A stretch of DNA of 64,000 nucleotides from Pseudogemmatithrix spongiicola (GTDB lineage: Bacteria > Gemmatimonadota > Gemmatimonadetes > Gemmatimonadales > Gemmatimonadaceae). The notes under the pieces are model-generated. The model did not search any database, was not told the DNA's origin, and saw only the letters and a list, made by a program, of their open reading frames with translations. The position numbers were made by a program, and so were the translations under genes. The stretch's first letter is position 1; each line of letters begins with the position of its first letter. The DNA is taken from positions 62,001-126,000 of the forward strand of contig NZ_CP130613.1 in assembly GCF_030623445.1 (NCBI RefSeq), written 5' to 3'. This document shows positions 8,130-16,075 of the stretch, in pieces.

Positions 8130-8215
8130 GGTTTCAATCTAAGCCCTTTGGCTGGAGGGAGTTCGACAAAACCTAGCGAAACTATCGGAGATGGATTAGC
8201 CTGAATTCTCGCTAT

Positions 8216-8232
8216 TTGAGAAGCGTTCTCAA
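8216..8232. promoter_or_regulatory. Fur-box-like palindrome before PepSY gene
   Basis: TTGAGAA GCG TTCTCAA, a perfect 7-3-7 palindrome of 17 bases. The TGAGAA...TTCTCA core resembles Fur operators. TATACT at 8235-8240 follows, with the ATG only five bases later at 8245, so the transcript may be leaderless. A second inverted pair, TTCTC...GAGAA, overlaps on the left. Confidence 0.55.
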
Positions 8233-8244
8233 CCTATACTCGTC

Positions 8245-9519
8245 ATGTCCGCCCGCCGAGCCATCCGCACCGTGTTCTTCTGGACTCACCTCAGCATCGG
8301 ATTGCTGGCGGGTGGGCTCATCCTGTTGATGAGCGTGACGGGTGTGCTGCTTGGATTCGAGCGGCAGATGATCGCGTGGATCGACGGCGCGCCGCGCGTG
8401 GAGGCGAATGGTGCCGCGCCGCTTCCCCTCGATACGCTGCTCGCGCGCGCGGGCGTTGCGCGGGCGGACGTCGCCAGTGTGCTGATCAAGCGCGACCCGA
8501 CGCAGCCCGTGACGATTCGCCAGCGCGAACGCGGTGCGGCTCCGATCCTCGCACACCCCACGACCGGCGCCGTGCTCACGCCCTCGGGAGATGGATCGGG
8601 CCAGCGCTTCTTCTCGGCACTGCGCCGGTGGCACCGTTATGTCGGTGCGGAGGCGGGAGCGCTGCGCGCGCAGATGAAAGTGCTGAATGGCGTGGCGAAC
8701 CTGATCTTCCTCGCGCTCGTGCTCTCAGGGCTGTATCTCTGGTGGCCGCGGCGCTGGAGCGTCGCGCGACTCCGGGCGACGGCGTGGCCGCAGTGGAAGC
8801 ATCGCGCCGGACAGGCGCGCGACTTCAACTGGCACAACAGCCTTGGCTTCTGGTTCGCGCTGCCGCTGGCGATCATCATCGCGACGGCCGCGTTCTTCTC
8901 GTTCCGCTGGCCGGGGCAGTATCTCGATCTCGCACTCGGAAGCGACCAGGAACGCGCGGCGGCCCGAGTGGCGATCGCCGAGGCGCGCGCTGCCCGTCAG
9001 GACGCTCCAGCGGCTGCAGAGTCGCGCCGCGACGCGGCGACCGAGGAACCGCCGCCGCATCCCGTCCGAGCGGAGGACGCTGCGTTGGCGACGTACATCG
9101 CGGCCGCGGCGAGCGCCCGTCCGGATTGGGCGCAGCTCACCCTCACGCTGCCCGACGCGAAGGCATCCGTCGTCCGGATCGCGGTCGCCGAAGGCAACAC
9201 GTATCGCCCGGACCTGCGGTGGACGCTCGACGTGGACCGTGCGAGCGCGACGGTCGCGACGTCGTCAGGTTACGACGACCTCAGCACGGCCCGCAAGCTG
9301 CGTGCGTGGGTGCGCTTCGGCCACACGGGCGAAGTGTTCGGGATTCCCGGGCAGATCGTCGCGACGCTTGCGAGCGCCGTGGGCGTGCTGCTGGTCTGGA
9401 CCGGCTTCGCCTTGGCGTGGCGGCGACTGCGCCAGGCACTGCGCCGCCGGAGGCGCTCAGTCCCAGCGGTGGCTGCGCTTCCAGACCCGTCGCTCGAGTC
9501 GCCAGCTGCGCTTGGCTGA
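8245..9519 (+). CDS. PepSY-associated transmembrane protein (iron-uptake related)
   Basis: 424 residues. Four membrane segments are visible: about 13-37 (THLSIGLLAGGLILLMSVTG), 148-168 (before WWPRRWS), 198-218 (FWFALPLAIIIATAAFF) and 370-392. This is the PepSY_TM layout with the early Trp-Thr-His motif and WHNSLGFW. Family members are commonly encoded beside TonB-dependent siderophore receptors and act in iron reduction or release in the inner membrane; no receptor is adjacent here. A Fur-like palindrome sits over the promoter. The 3' end overlaps the convergent OB-HD gene by 63 bases. Confidence 0.85.
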   Translation: MSARRAIRTVFFWTHLSIGLLAGGLILLMSVTGVLLGFERQMIAWIDGAPRVEANGAAPLPLDTLLARAGVARADVASVLIKRDPTQPVTIRQRERGAAPILAHPTTGAVLTPSGDGSGQRFFSALRRWHRYVGAEAGALRAQMKVLNGVANLIFLALVLSGLYLWWPRRWSVARLRATAWPQWKHRAGQARDFNWHNSLGFWFALPLAIIIATAAFFSFRWPGQYLDLALGSDQERAAARVAIAEARAARQDAPAAAESRRDAATEEPPPHPVRAEDAALATYIAAAASARPDWAQLTLTLPDAKASVVRIAVAEGNTYRPDLRWTLDVDRASATVATSSGYDDLSTARKLRAWVRFGHTGEVFGIPGQIVATLASAVGVLLVWTGFALAWRRLRQALRRRRRSVPAVAALPDPSLESPAALG

Positions 9520-10437
9520 GAACTCCAGCTCGGCGCTGGGAAACAACTCGGCATCCTCCACCGCCTCGGTGAAATCGTTGCCCTTCGCCGAGGTGTTGTC
9601 GGCGAAGTGCAGGATCTCGGCCTCGAGCGTCATCGGGCGCACGGCCGCGCCGAACTCGAGCTGGCCATGATGCGACTGGATGAAGTGATGCAGCTCGAGA
9701 CGCTGTTCGTCGCTGAGCTGATCCTGCGGAGGTAGCGTGCGCAAGCGCTCTTCGAGCATGAGCGAGCCCAGCACGATGTGCTGGAGCAGCATGCCGGCGC
9801 GGGTGTAGTCGAAGCCCGCCAGATCCACCGTGTAGGTCTTGGTCTTGCCGATGTCGTGCAGCAGCGCGCCGGCGGTGACCAGCGTGACGTTGCCACCCAT
9901 GGTCTGCGCGGAGGCGCGCGCGATGTCGGCGACTTCGCAGGTGTGCAACAGCAGTCCGCCCACGAGCGCATGGTGGCCACGCGTCGCGCCCGGCGTACGG
10001 GCGAACTCGGCGCGGAACGATTCGTCGGCGAAGAAGAGATCGACCGCGCGCCGCAGGGGCCCGTGCATCTCGGCGCGCCAGGCGTCGATCTTGGCCCAGA
10101 GCCGTTCCTCGGGTACGGTGATCCGCGGCAGGAACTGCTCGATGTCGGCGCCGCCCATCGGGACGACACGCGGCGGCGCGGTGAGCTTGAGCTGCCGCCG
10201 CCCCGCGTACTCCTCGACGACGCCGATGACCTGCACGACCTGACCGGGCCGCACGCCCTGCACCTGCGGCACCATCTCCTTCCACACGTTGGCGCCGAGT
10301 ACGCCGGTGGCGTTGCCGAGCTTGAGGGTCAGGAAGGGATCGCCAGCCTTGGTGACCTTGTCCTCGCGTTCGCGCACGAGCAGTTCGTGCTGCACGCGGT
10401 CACCGACCGCCAGCTTGGGAATCTCGAGGGGCGCCAT
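9457..10437 (-). CDS. OB-fold plus HD-domain protein (YhaM-like 3'-5' exoribonuclease family)
   Basis: 326 residues. An N-terminal OB-fold (LAVGDRVQHELLVREREDKVTKAGDPFLTLKLGN, then GQVVQVIGVVEEY) is followed by an HD phosphohydrolase domain: HHALVGGLLLHTCEVADIA, HDIGK, HIVLGSLML and the late HFADN. This is the order of YhaM/CBF1 exoribonucleases; all four metal-ligand positions look intact. It likely trims RNA or single-stranded DNA 3' ends. The ATG lies directly beside the stop of the upstream zinc-ribbon gene (10438), so the genes are coupled. Confidence 0.8.
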   Translation of the reverse strand: MAPLEIPKLAVGDRVQHELLVREREDKVTKAGDPFLTLKLGNATGVLGANVWKEMVPQVQGVRPGQVVQVIGVVEEYAGRRQLKLTAPPRVVPMGGADIEQFLPRITVPEERLWAKIDAWRAEMHGPLRRAVDLFFADESFRAEFARTPGATRGHHALVGGLLLHTCEVADIARASAQTMGGNVTLVTAGALLHDIGKTKTYTVDLAGFDYTRAGMLLQHIVLGSLMLEERLRTLPPQDQLSDEQRLELHHFIQSHHGQLEFGAAVRPMTLEAEILHFADNTSAKGNDFTEAVEDAELFPSAELEFSAKRSWRLERRVWKRSHRWD

Positions 10438-10659
10438 TCAGGAAGCGTACACGATGTCGCCGTCCTCGGCGATACCGATTTCTTCCTTGTAGTCGCAAAC
10501 CCCGCAGGTCTTGTTCGCGACCCAGACGGCGCCGAGTTCCTCGGTGATGGCCTTCGGCGCCGCCTTCACGGTCAAGCGGCGGTAGGTGTATTCCTTGCAG
10601 TGCGAGCAGGCGTGCGCGCGGGCGATCTTCTCTGCCTTCTCCTTCGTGAGCTTGGGCAC
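10438..10659 (-). CDS. Small zinc-ribbon protein (73 aa)
   Basis: Begins at GTG (VPKLTKEKAEKIARAHAC) 8 bases after the SPFH stop. Two pairs, CSHC near residue 19 and CGVC near residue 52, form a likely zinc ribbon; the end is acidic (IGIAEDGDIVYAS). The frame stays open upstream through the SPFH gene, but that extension is Ser/Pro/Arg-rich noise. The ribosome-binding site is poor, so translation may depend on coupling to the SPFH gene. The function is unknown; the neighbour downstream is a nuclease-like OB-HD protein. Confidence 0.65.
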   Translation of the reverse strand: MPKLTKEKAEKIARAHACSHCKEYTYRRLTVKAAPKAITEELGAVWVANKTCGVCDYKEEIGIAEDGDIVYAS

Positions 10660-10666
10660 GTGGAGC

Positions 10667-11698
10667 TTACGGTACGAAGGGACCGCTGCCGAGCGCGCCG
10701 CTGGGACGCTGTGGCTGCGGTTCCGACGAACTGCCGCCGGCCTTGAGCAGCTCCTTGATCCCGCCGATCGCGCCGAGCACGCCCGTGGCTTCGCTGGGCA
10801 GGAACACGGTGGTTCCCTTGCCCTGGGCGAGCGCCGGGAGGGCCTCGAGGTACTTGAGGCCGAGCAGATAGGTGGCGGCTTCGCCGGGCGGCAGCGCGGC
10901 GGCGATGCGGCGCACGGCTTCCGCCTCGGCGTCGGCCATGGCGAGCCGCGCCTCGGCGAGACCTTGGGCGCGCAGGATGGCGGCTTCCTTCTCGCCCTCG
11001 GCCTTGCGGATCTGCGACTCCCGGAGGCCTTCGGCCTCGAGCACCGCGGCGCGCTTGCTGGCTTCGGCGTTGGTGACGGCGGCGCGGCGCTCACGCTCGG
11101 CGCGCATCTGCAGTTCCATGGACTGCTGGATGTCGCGCGGGGGCTCGATGCTCTGCAGCTCGACGCGCGTGACGTCGACGCCCCAGCCGATCGAGGCTTC
11201 CTCGATGACCTCGCGCATCTTCTTGTTGATCATGTCGCGCGAGGCCAGCGTCTGGTCGAGTTCGATCTCGCCGACGATGTTGCGCAGCGTGGTGCGCGTG
11301 AGCGTCTCGAGCGCGAAGGGCAGGTTCTGCACCGCGTAGGTGGCCTTCTGCGGATCGGCGACGCGGTAGTAGAGCACCGCGTCGATGTCGATCGTGACGT
11401 TGTCCTTCGTGATGACCGGTTGCGACGGGAAGTTCAGCACCTGCTCGCGCAGGTCGATGCGCGAGACGGTGCTGGCGATCATCTTCTTGAGGCCGGTGAC
11501 GTCCGCCTCGAAGTAGCGCACGTCGATGCTGCGCGGCCGTTCGATGAACGGGATCAGGATGTTGAGGCCCGAGCGCGCGACGCGATTGAAGCGGCCGAGG
11601 CGCTCGACGACCATGACCTCGGCCTGCCCGATGATGCGGATGCTCTTGGCGAGGACGACGCCGATGCCAAGGGCAACTATGCCAACGAAGTACTCCAA
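10667..11698 (-). CDS. SPFH/Band 7 (stomatin-like, QmcA-type) membrane protein
   Basis: 343 residues. An N-terminal membrane anchor (FVGIVALGIGVVLAKSIRII) is followed by the Band 7 domain (VVERLGRFNRVARSGLNIL, then RIDLREQVLNFPSQPVITKDNV and the long DPQKATYAVQNL region), then a coiled coil rich in Ala, Glu and Arg (ERRAAVTNAEASKRAAVLEA). The C-terminus is low-complexity. Such proteins form ring scaffolds in the inner membrane and often partner with NfeD or FtsH proteases; no NfeD gene is adjacent. It leads a three-gene run with the zinc-ribbon and OB-HD genes. Confidence 0.93.
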   Translation of the reverse strand: MEYFVGIVALGIGVVLAKSIRIIGQAEVMVVERLGRFNRVARSGLNILIPFIERPRSIDVRYFEADVTGLKKMIASTVSRIDLREQVLNFPSQPVITKDNVTIDIDAVLYYRVADPQKATYAVQNLPFALETLTRTTLRNIVGEIELDQTLASRDMINKKMREVIEEASIGWGVDVTRVELQSIEPPRDIQQSMELQMRAERERRAAVTNAEASKRAAVLEAEGLRESQIRKAEGEKEAAILRAQGLAEARLAMADAEAEAVRRIAAALPPGEAATYLLGLKYLEALPALAQGKGTTVFLPSEATGVLGAIGGIKELLKAGGSSSEPQPQRPSGALGSGPFVP

Positions 11699-11728
11699 GG
11701 GGCTCCTCCGGGGAGAGACGCCCCTAAT

Positions 11729-12799
11729 CTACCACCGGAAATCGGCGACGAAGAGGTTGGTCTCGCCTTCCTTGGCGGCGAAGCGGTTGCTGGCCCACAG
11801 GAGCTGCTTGCCGTTGGGGTGGAAGATCGGGAAGCCGTCGAAGACGCCGTCGAAGGTGATCTGCTCCACCTGGTCGGGGCCGGCCATCGAGGCGTTGGCG
11901 TCGACCAGGTAGAGGTCGAAGTTGCCCGAGCGCGGCGCGACGAAGTTGGTGGAGAAGATGATCTTGGTGCCGTCCGGGCTCCACGAGGGCCCGAAGTTGG
12001 CGCCGCCGAGCGCGGTCACCTGGCGTTGGTCGCTGCCGTCGGCGTTCATGACGAAGAGCTCGACCTTGCTGGGGCGGATGAGGCCCTGGGCGAGCAGCTC
12101 GCGATACTGCGCGAGTTCGGTGCTGTCCTTCGGGTGATGCGCGCGGTAGACGATCTTCGTGCCGTCGGGCGACCACCACGGCCCGCCGTCGTACCCGGGC
12201 GTGTTGGTGAGGCGGCGCACGTCGCTGCCGTCGGCGTTCATGGTGTAGATCTCGAGGTCGCCGTCCTTCATGGACGTGAAGACGATCTTCGAGCCGTCCG
12301 GCGAGAGGATGCCCTCGGCCGTGTACACGTCGTAGTTCGTGAGGCGGCGCATGTCGCTGCCGTCACGGTTGGCGGTGTAGATGTCGTAGCGATCCAGCGG
12401 CCAGACGTATCCCTTGGACGGGTCCGGGCGCACGGGGCAGCCTTCATCATGCGCCGTGGTCGAGGCGAAGAAGAGGCGTTCGCCGCCCGGGAAGAACCAG
12501 CCGCAGGTGGTCTTGCCACGGCCGTCGGAGACGCGCGTCAGGCCCGTGCCGTCGGCCTTGATGACGTACTGCTGGTCGCAGGTGCGGCCGTCGCGCGTGG
12601 ACTGGAAGGTGATGTACTCGCCATCCTGGCTCCAGTACGCCTCGGCGTTCTCGCCGCCGAAGGTGATCTGCCGGAGATTGGAGAGCCGGGACTCACGGGC
12701 ATCGCCTTCGCGGGCGACGATGGGCGATTGTTCGGCGGCAGTGCCGCCGCAGGCCGCCGCGCCAAGCAGCGCGGCGGCGATCATGACACGGTAGGACAT
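11729..12799 (-). CDS. TolB-like beta-propeller (PD40) lipoprotein
   Basis: 356 residues. The signal ends in a lipobox, AAAC at residue 17. The rest is a series of PD40/TolB blades with the signature SPDGSKIVFTS, MNADGSDVRRLTN, WSPDGTKIVY and ADGSDQRQV, about six repeats. TolB-type propellers bind peptides or sugars in the periplasm. No tol/pal genes are near, so it is not the Tol-Pal TolB. Two Cys pairs in the early blades (TCDQQ, TCGWF and GCPV) could form disulfides. It lies 18 bases downstream of the S41 protease start region on the same strand. Confidence 0.85.
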   Translation of the reverse strand: MSYRVMIAAALLGAAACGGTAAEQSPIVAREGDARESRLSNLRQITFGGENAEAYWSQDGEYITFQSTRDGRTCDQQYVIKADGTGLTRVSDGRGKTTCGWFFPGGERLFFASTTAHDEGCPVRPDPSKGYVWPLDRYDIYTANRDGSDMRRLTNYDVYTAEGILSPDGSKIVFTSMKDGDLEIYTMNADGSDVRRLTNTPGYDGGPWWSPDGTKIVYRAHHPKDSTELAQYRELLAQGLIRPSKVELFVMNADGSDQRQVTALGGANFGPSWSPDGTKIIFSTNFVAPRSGNFDLYLVDANASMAGPDQVEQITFDGVFDGFPIFHPNGKQLLWASNRFAAKEGETNLFVADFRW

Positions 12800-12817
12800 C
12801 GGGGGAAGCTGGAGGGG

Positions 12818-14428
12818 TTAGTCGGGTCGCCGCGCCGACGCCGCGGCCGGGACGGGCGCGGAAGCGGGAGCGAGGGCGAGCAGTTCCTGCGTGGTCTTCG
12901 CGCGGCGCAGGAGGTCCATCGCCCGCTGGAGCTGCACGTCTTCCGGGATTTCGCGGCGCTTGGCCGTCGAGTCGCCGAAGGCGAGGCGGGCAATGCGGTT
13001 GAGCAGGAGGCGATCGACATACGCACGACCGGCGTCCCACTCGGCGCGGTCGACGGTCACGCCCTTGGCTTCGAGCTTCTGCCGGAAGCCGTCGCGCATG
13101 GCGGCCGTGACGGTGAAGTCCGGACGCACCTGGTCCTTGAGCCCGAACGCGTAGTCGTACAGCGCGAGATAGACGTCCTGCTGCCGCGGCACGAGCGCCC
13201 GCGCGAGGCGAAGCTCGGCAGCCGTGAGCGTGTCGTAGGGCACGACGATGTCGGGCGTGACACCGCCGCCGCCGAACACCGCGCGCCCGCTGGTCGAGCG
13301 GAACATGGGCCGTGCGGCGCGTGCGCTATCGCTCTCCGAGGAATCGGGGTTCACCTCGACGAGGCGTCCCGAGGCATCGAGCACGCGCTCACGCTGGATC
13401 GTGCGACCGCTGGGGGTGAACCACTTGCCGGTGGTGAGCTTGATGGCGTAGCCCCCGTCGAGGCGATACACCGACTGCACGAGTCCCTTGCCGAAGGTCG
13501 TCTGGCCGACGACGAGCGCGCGGTCCTGGTCCTGCAGGGCGCCGGCGACGATCTCGGAGGCCGAGGCGGAGTAGCCGTCGGTGAGGACGACCACCGGCAT
13601 GTTGGGGATGAGCGGCGAGCGTTCGGCGACGTAGCGCTCGACCTGCCCGCTGCGGCTGCGGACCGATGCGAGCTCGCGGCCGCGCGCGAGGAAGAAGTTC
13701 GTCATCTCGAGGGCTTGGTCGAGGAAGCCGCCCGAGTTGCCGCGGAGGTCGATGACGAGGCCCTTCACGTCTTCATTGACGAAGCGCGCATAGACCTCGG
13801 CGAACTCGCGCGTGGTCGTCTCGTTGAACTGCTGCACCGGGATGTAGCCGATGCCGCCGTCGAGCACGAGGCCGAAGGGGATCGCGGGGATGCGGATGGT
13901 GCGCCGGGTGAACTCGACTTCGAAGGCCTGGGCGACGCCCGGCCGCTGGAAGCGTGCCTTCACGCGCGAGCCGGGCTGGCCGCGGAGGGCGCCGGAGACT
14001 TGATCGAGACGCCAGCCGCGCGTGGACGAGGTGTCGACACCGACGATGCGGTCGCCCTCGCGGATGCCCGCTTCCTCGGCCGGCGTGTGCGGATACACCT
14101 TGCTGATGATGATCGTGCCTTCCTGGTCCTCGATCAGCATGCCCACGCCGCCGTAGAAGCCGCCGGTCGTGGTGTTGAAGGCCTCGAGCTGCGCGGGCGT
14201 GTAGAGCTCGGAGTACGGATCGCGCAACTGCTCGACGAGTCCGCGAGCGGCGCGCTCATAGAGCTCGCGCGTGCCGATGGAATCGACATAGCGATCGCCG
14301 ACGAGCGAGAGCACTTGGTCGAAGAGCGTGGCGCTGGCCGTGGCGGCGCGTTCCTGCACGACGAAAGCGCCGGCCGCGAGCGGCAGGGCGAGAACAGCGG
14401 CGAGCGCAAAGATCCGGCGACGGGGCAT
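12818..14428 (-). CDS. C-terminal processing peptidase, S41 family (CtpA/Prc type)
   Basis: About 536 residues. A signal or anchor (RIFALAAVLALPLAAGAFVV) precedes a leader helix region (YVDSIGTRELYERAARGLVEQL with DPYSELYT), a PDZ domain (GVGMLIEDQEGTIIISKVYPHTPAEEAGIREGD) and the S41 catalytic core: DLRGNSGGFL, then GYSASASEIVAGALQD carrying the Ser nucleophile and GQTTFGKGLVQ carrying the Lys base. A C-terminal extension after VTPDIVVPYD is longer than usual. It cleaves periplasmic proteins near their C-termini. The inner ATG at 14428 is preferred; an ATG at 14467 would only add a charged stretch before the signal. Confidence 0.93.
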   Translation of the reverse strand: MPRRRIFALAAVLALPLAAGAFVVQERAATASATLFDQVLSLVGDRYVDSIGTRELYERAARGLVEQLRDPYSELYTPAQLEAFNTTTGGFYGGVGMLIEDQEGTIIISKVYPHTPAEEAGIREGDRIVGVDTSSTRGWRLDQVSGALRGQPGSRVKARFQRPGVAQAFEVEFTRRTIRIPAIPFGLVLDGGIGYIPVQQFNETTTREFAEVYARFVNEDVKGLVIDLRGNSGGFLDQALEMTNFFLARGRELASVRSRSGQVERYVAERSPLIPNMPVVVLTDGYSASASEIVAGALQDQDRALVVGQTTFGKGLVQSVYRLDGGYAIKLTTGKWFTPSGRTIQRERVLDASGRLVEVNPDSSESDSARAARPMFRSTSGRAVFGGGGVTPDIVVPYDTLTAAELRLARALVPRQQDVYLALYDYAFGLKDQVRPDFTVTAAMRDGFRQKLEAKGVTVDRAEWDAGRAYVDRLLLNRIARLAFGDSTAKRREIPEDVQLQRAMDLLRRAKTTQELLALAPASAPVPAAASARRPD

Positions 14429-14544
14429 GCGATATCCCTGAGGGAAAGGCTCTCGGAACCTACTCACCCAATACTCGGTGGGCTACGGAGGGTTCCGTCA
14501 GGAAACCATGACGGAGCGCCGCCGGCGCTTGGCGGCGCGCGGCC

Positions 14545-15387
14545 TCAGAAACGGTACTCGACGCTCCAGAGGCGACCGTCCTGGACGAAGCGTGCGCCGC
14601 GGACGAGCCCGGCCGCGAGCAGCATCTCGTGGGCCGGCTGCAGGACGCGCTGGAGATGCGAGGGAAAGCGCTGCGTGAGCGGCAGGCGCTCGGCCAACTG
14701 GTCGAGGGGCAGCAGCCACGTCGCATCGCCGTCGCCGGCGCGCTCCGCCTCGAGCACGCGATACAGCCGTCGGGCCACCGGCGACGACAGCGCGGCGTAC
14801 TTCTGGGCATTGAGGGTGCTCACGTGCCCGGCCGCGATGTTGTCGCGCAGCTGGTGGGCCAACGTGACGCGCGCGTCGCCGGGTTCGTTGCTTGCGAGCG
14901 CGGGAAAGAGCGCCAGCTGGTCGCGGTCCGTGAAACGGCGGCGATCGATCGCCACGGCCGCGAGCAGGGTGAAGCGGGCGTGCGGGCGTGCCTGGGCCGC
15001 CGCGTCGTACCACGCCCCGTCACTCTCGAGGACGGTGCGCTCGAGTCGCGCGAGCGCCGCTCGCAGCTGCTCGTAGGTGCGGCCGTCGACGCGCCGTCCC
15101 ATGGCGCGAAGGAAGGCGTGCAGCGTGAACGACAGCGTCCCGTCGCTCGGCGCGCCGGCTTCATGGAAGCGGCGCAGCAACTCGACGTAGACGTCTTGAT
15201 CGAAGGTGCCGGGCAAGCGCTCGCCGGGGGCGGGCAGTACGCGCCAGCGTCCACCATCGGGCGTGGTGTATGCGACTGCCGCGTCGTCCGAACTGTCGGA
15301 CAGCCGGAAGAGCGGAAAGGCCTCGATCACGCGGTCGAGCAGCACCGTGCGCGACTGGGGGCGGCGTCGCGGGGCGGCAGCCATCAC
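14545..15387 (-). CDS. RPA-type (plasmid RepA-like) replication initiator protein
   Basis: 280 residues resembling the replication initiator protein A family (Pfam RPA) of Roseobacter and other plasmids. The points of resemblance are a Pro-Leu-Phe-Arg-Leu start block, a winged-helix stretch RRVDGRTYEQLRAALARLERT, and the mid-protein LNAQKYAALSSPVARRLYRVLEA, followed by LPLDQLAERLPLTQRFPSHLQRVL. Such proteins bind iterons and start plasmid replication. No iterons, parA/parB or other plasmid genes are near, so here it may be a domesticated chromosomal copy or a DNA-binding regulator. Two start codons are in tandem (MM). The family call is by eye and should be read as probable. Confidence 0.65.
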   Translation of the reverse strand: MMAAAPRRRPQSRTVLLDRVIEAFPLFRLSDSSDDAAVAYTTPDGGRWRVLPAPGERLPGTFDQDVYVELLRRFHEAGAPSDGTLSFTLHAFLRAMGRRVDGRTYEQLRAALARLERTVLESDGAWYDAAAQARPHARFTLLAAVAIDRRRFTDRDQLALFPALASNEPGDARVTLAHQLRDNIAAGHVSTLNAQKYAALSSPVARRLYRVLEAERAGDGDATWLLPLDQLAERLPLTQRFPSHLQRVLQPAHEMLLAAGLVRGARFVQDGRLWSVEYRF

Positions 15388-15463
15388 CGGAGAATGTCGT
15401 GTCGCTCGTGATTGCGGGCAAGCATCACGGGTAGGACGAGCGAGGGCCGTCCTGCGTCAGCGC

Positions 15464-16012
15464 TCAGCGAATGTCTTCGCGGCCCAGCGCGGCGCGCACG
15501 GCCTCCCGCAGCGCGACCAGTGCACCATCGGTCGCGGCGGGCGAATCGCTACGCACGTGCAGCTCGATGCCATCGGCGACGCCGATGCGCCGCCAGGCGG
15601 CATCGCTGGCGTCGTCCGCAGGCGCGTTCGTACCGCCGAGGCCGGCGCCGAGCGCCGGGGCGAGCGAGGCGGCGACGCGCTTCTCGAGCTGGTCGCCGTG
15701 GATGCCGGCGATCTCCTGCTTGATGACGTCGAGCGTCTGCCCCTCGCGCTGGCGGATCTTGATCGCGAGCAGCTGCAGGAGGTGCTTGTAGTGATACGTG
15801 GCGGCGGTGCCTTTGCCTTCCGGGTGGTCGAGCAGGCCGTTCGCGACGTAGAAGCGGATCGCGCGCGCGCTCGGCGTCGCGCGCGCCGAGGTATTGGTGG
15901 GACGCATGCCGGCAGCATCCACCAAGGCGGTGGCGTGGGACGCGAGGCCCCGCGCATTCCACGGGGCGTGCCGCGCATGGGCGCGGAGCAAGGCGACGGG
16001 CGAGTCCGACAT
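15464..16012 (-). CDS. MerR-family-like DNA-binding regulator
   Basis: About 182 residues. The central part reads as a MerR helix-turn-helix with wing: SARAIRFYVANGLLDHPEGKGTAATYHYKHLLQLLAIKIRQREGQTLDVIKQEI, matching the R-YY-GL-P......-Y-..L pattern. It lacks the very N-terminal start of the motif (a low-complexity stretch replaces it) and has no Cys for metal. The C-terminal half includes a strand segment with VADGIELHVRSD, possibly an effector or dimerisation part. The ATG at 16012 is preferred to a TTG at 16021. It may regulate the adjacent RPA-like or efflux genes; there is no direct evidence. Confidence 0.7.
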   Translation of the reverse strand: MSDSPVALLRAHARHAPWNARGLASHATALVDAAGMRPTNTSARATPSARAIRFYVANGLLDHPEGKGTAATYHYKHLLQLLAIKIRQREGQTLDVIKQEIAGIHGDQLEKRVAASLAPALGAGLGGTNAPADDASDAAWRRIGVADGIELHVRSDSPAATDGALVALREAVRAALGREDIR

Positions 16013-16075
16013 CGTCCGCAAAGACTAACGCGGAATGGGCGGCGCGGATAGCTCGCCCGTTGCCTTTTACAACGA

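Noticed and set aside
10586-15076. A 1496-codon open frame on the plus strand
   Set aside because: It is antisense to six well-supported minus-strand genes with clear domains, and its own protein is Arg/Gly-rich with no motif: a GC-rich shadow.
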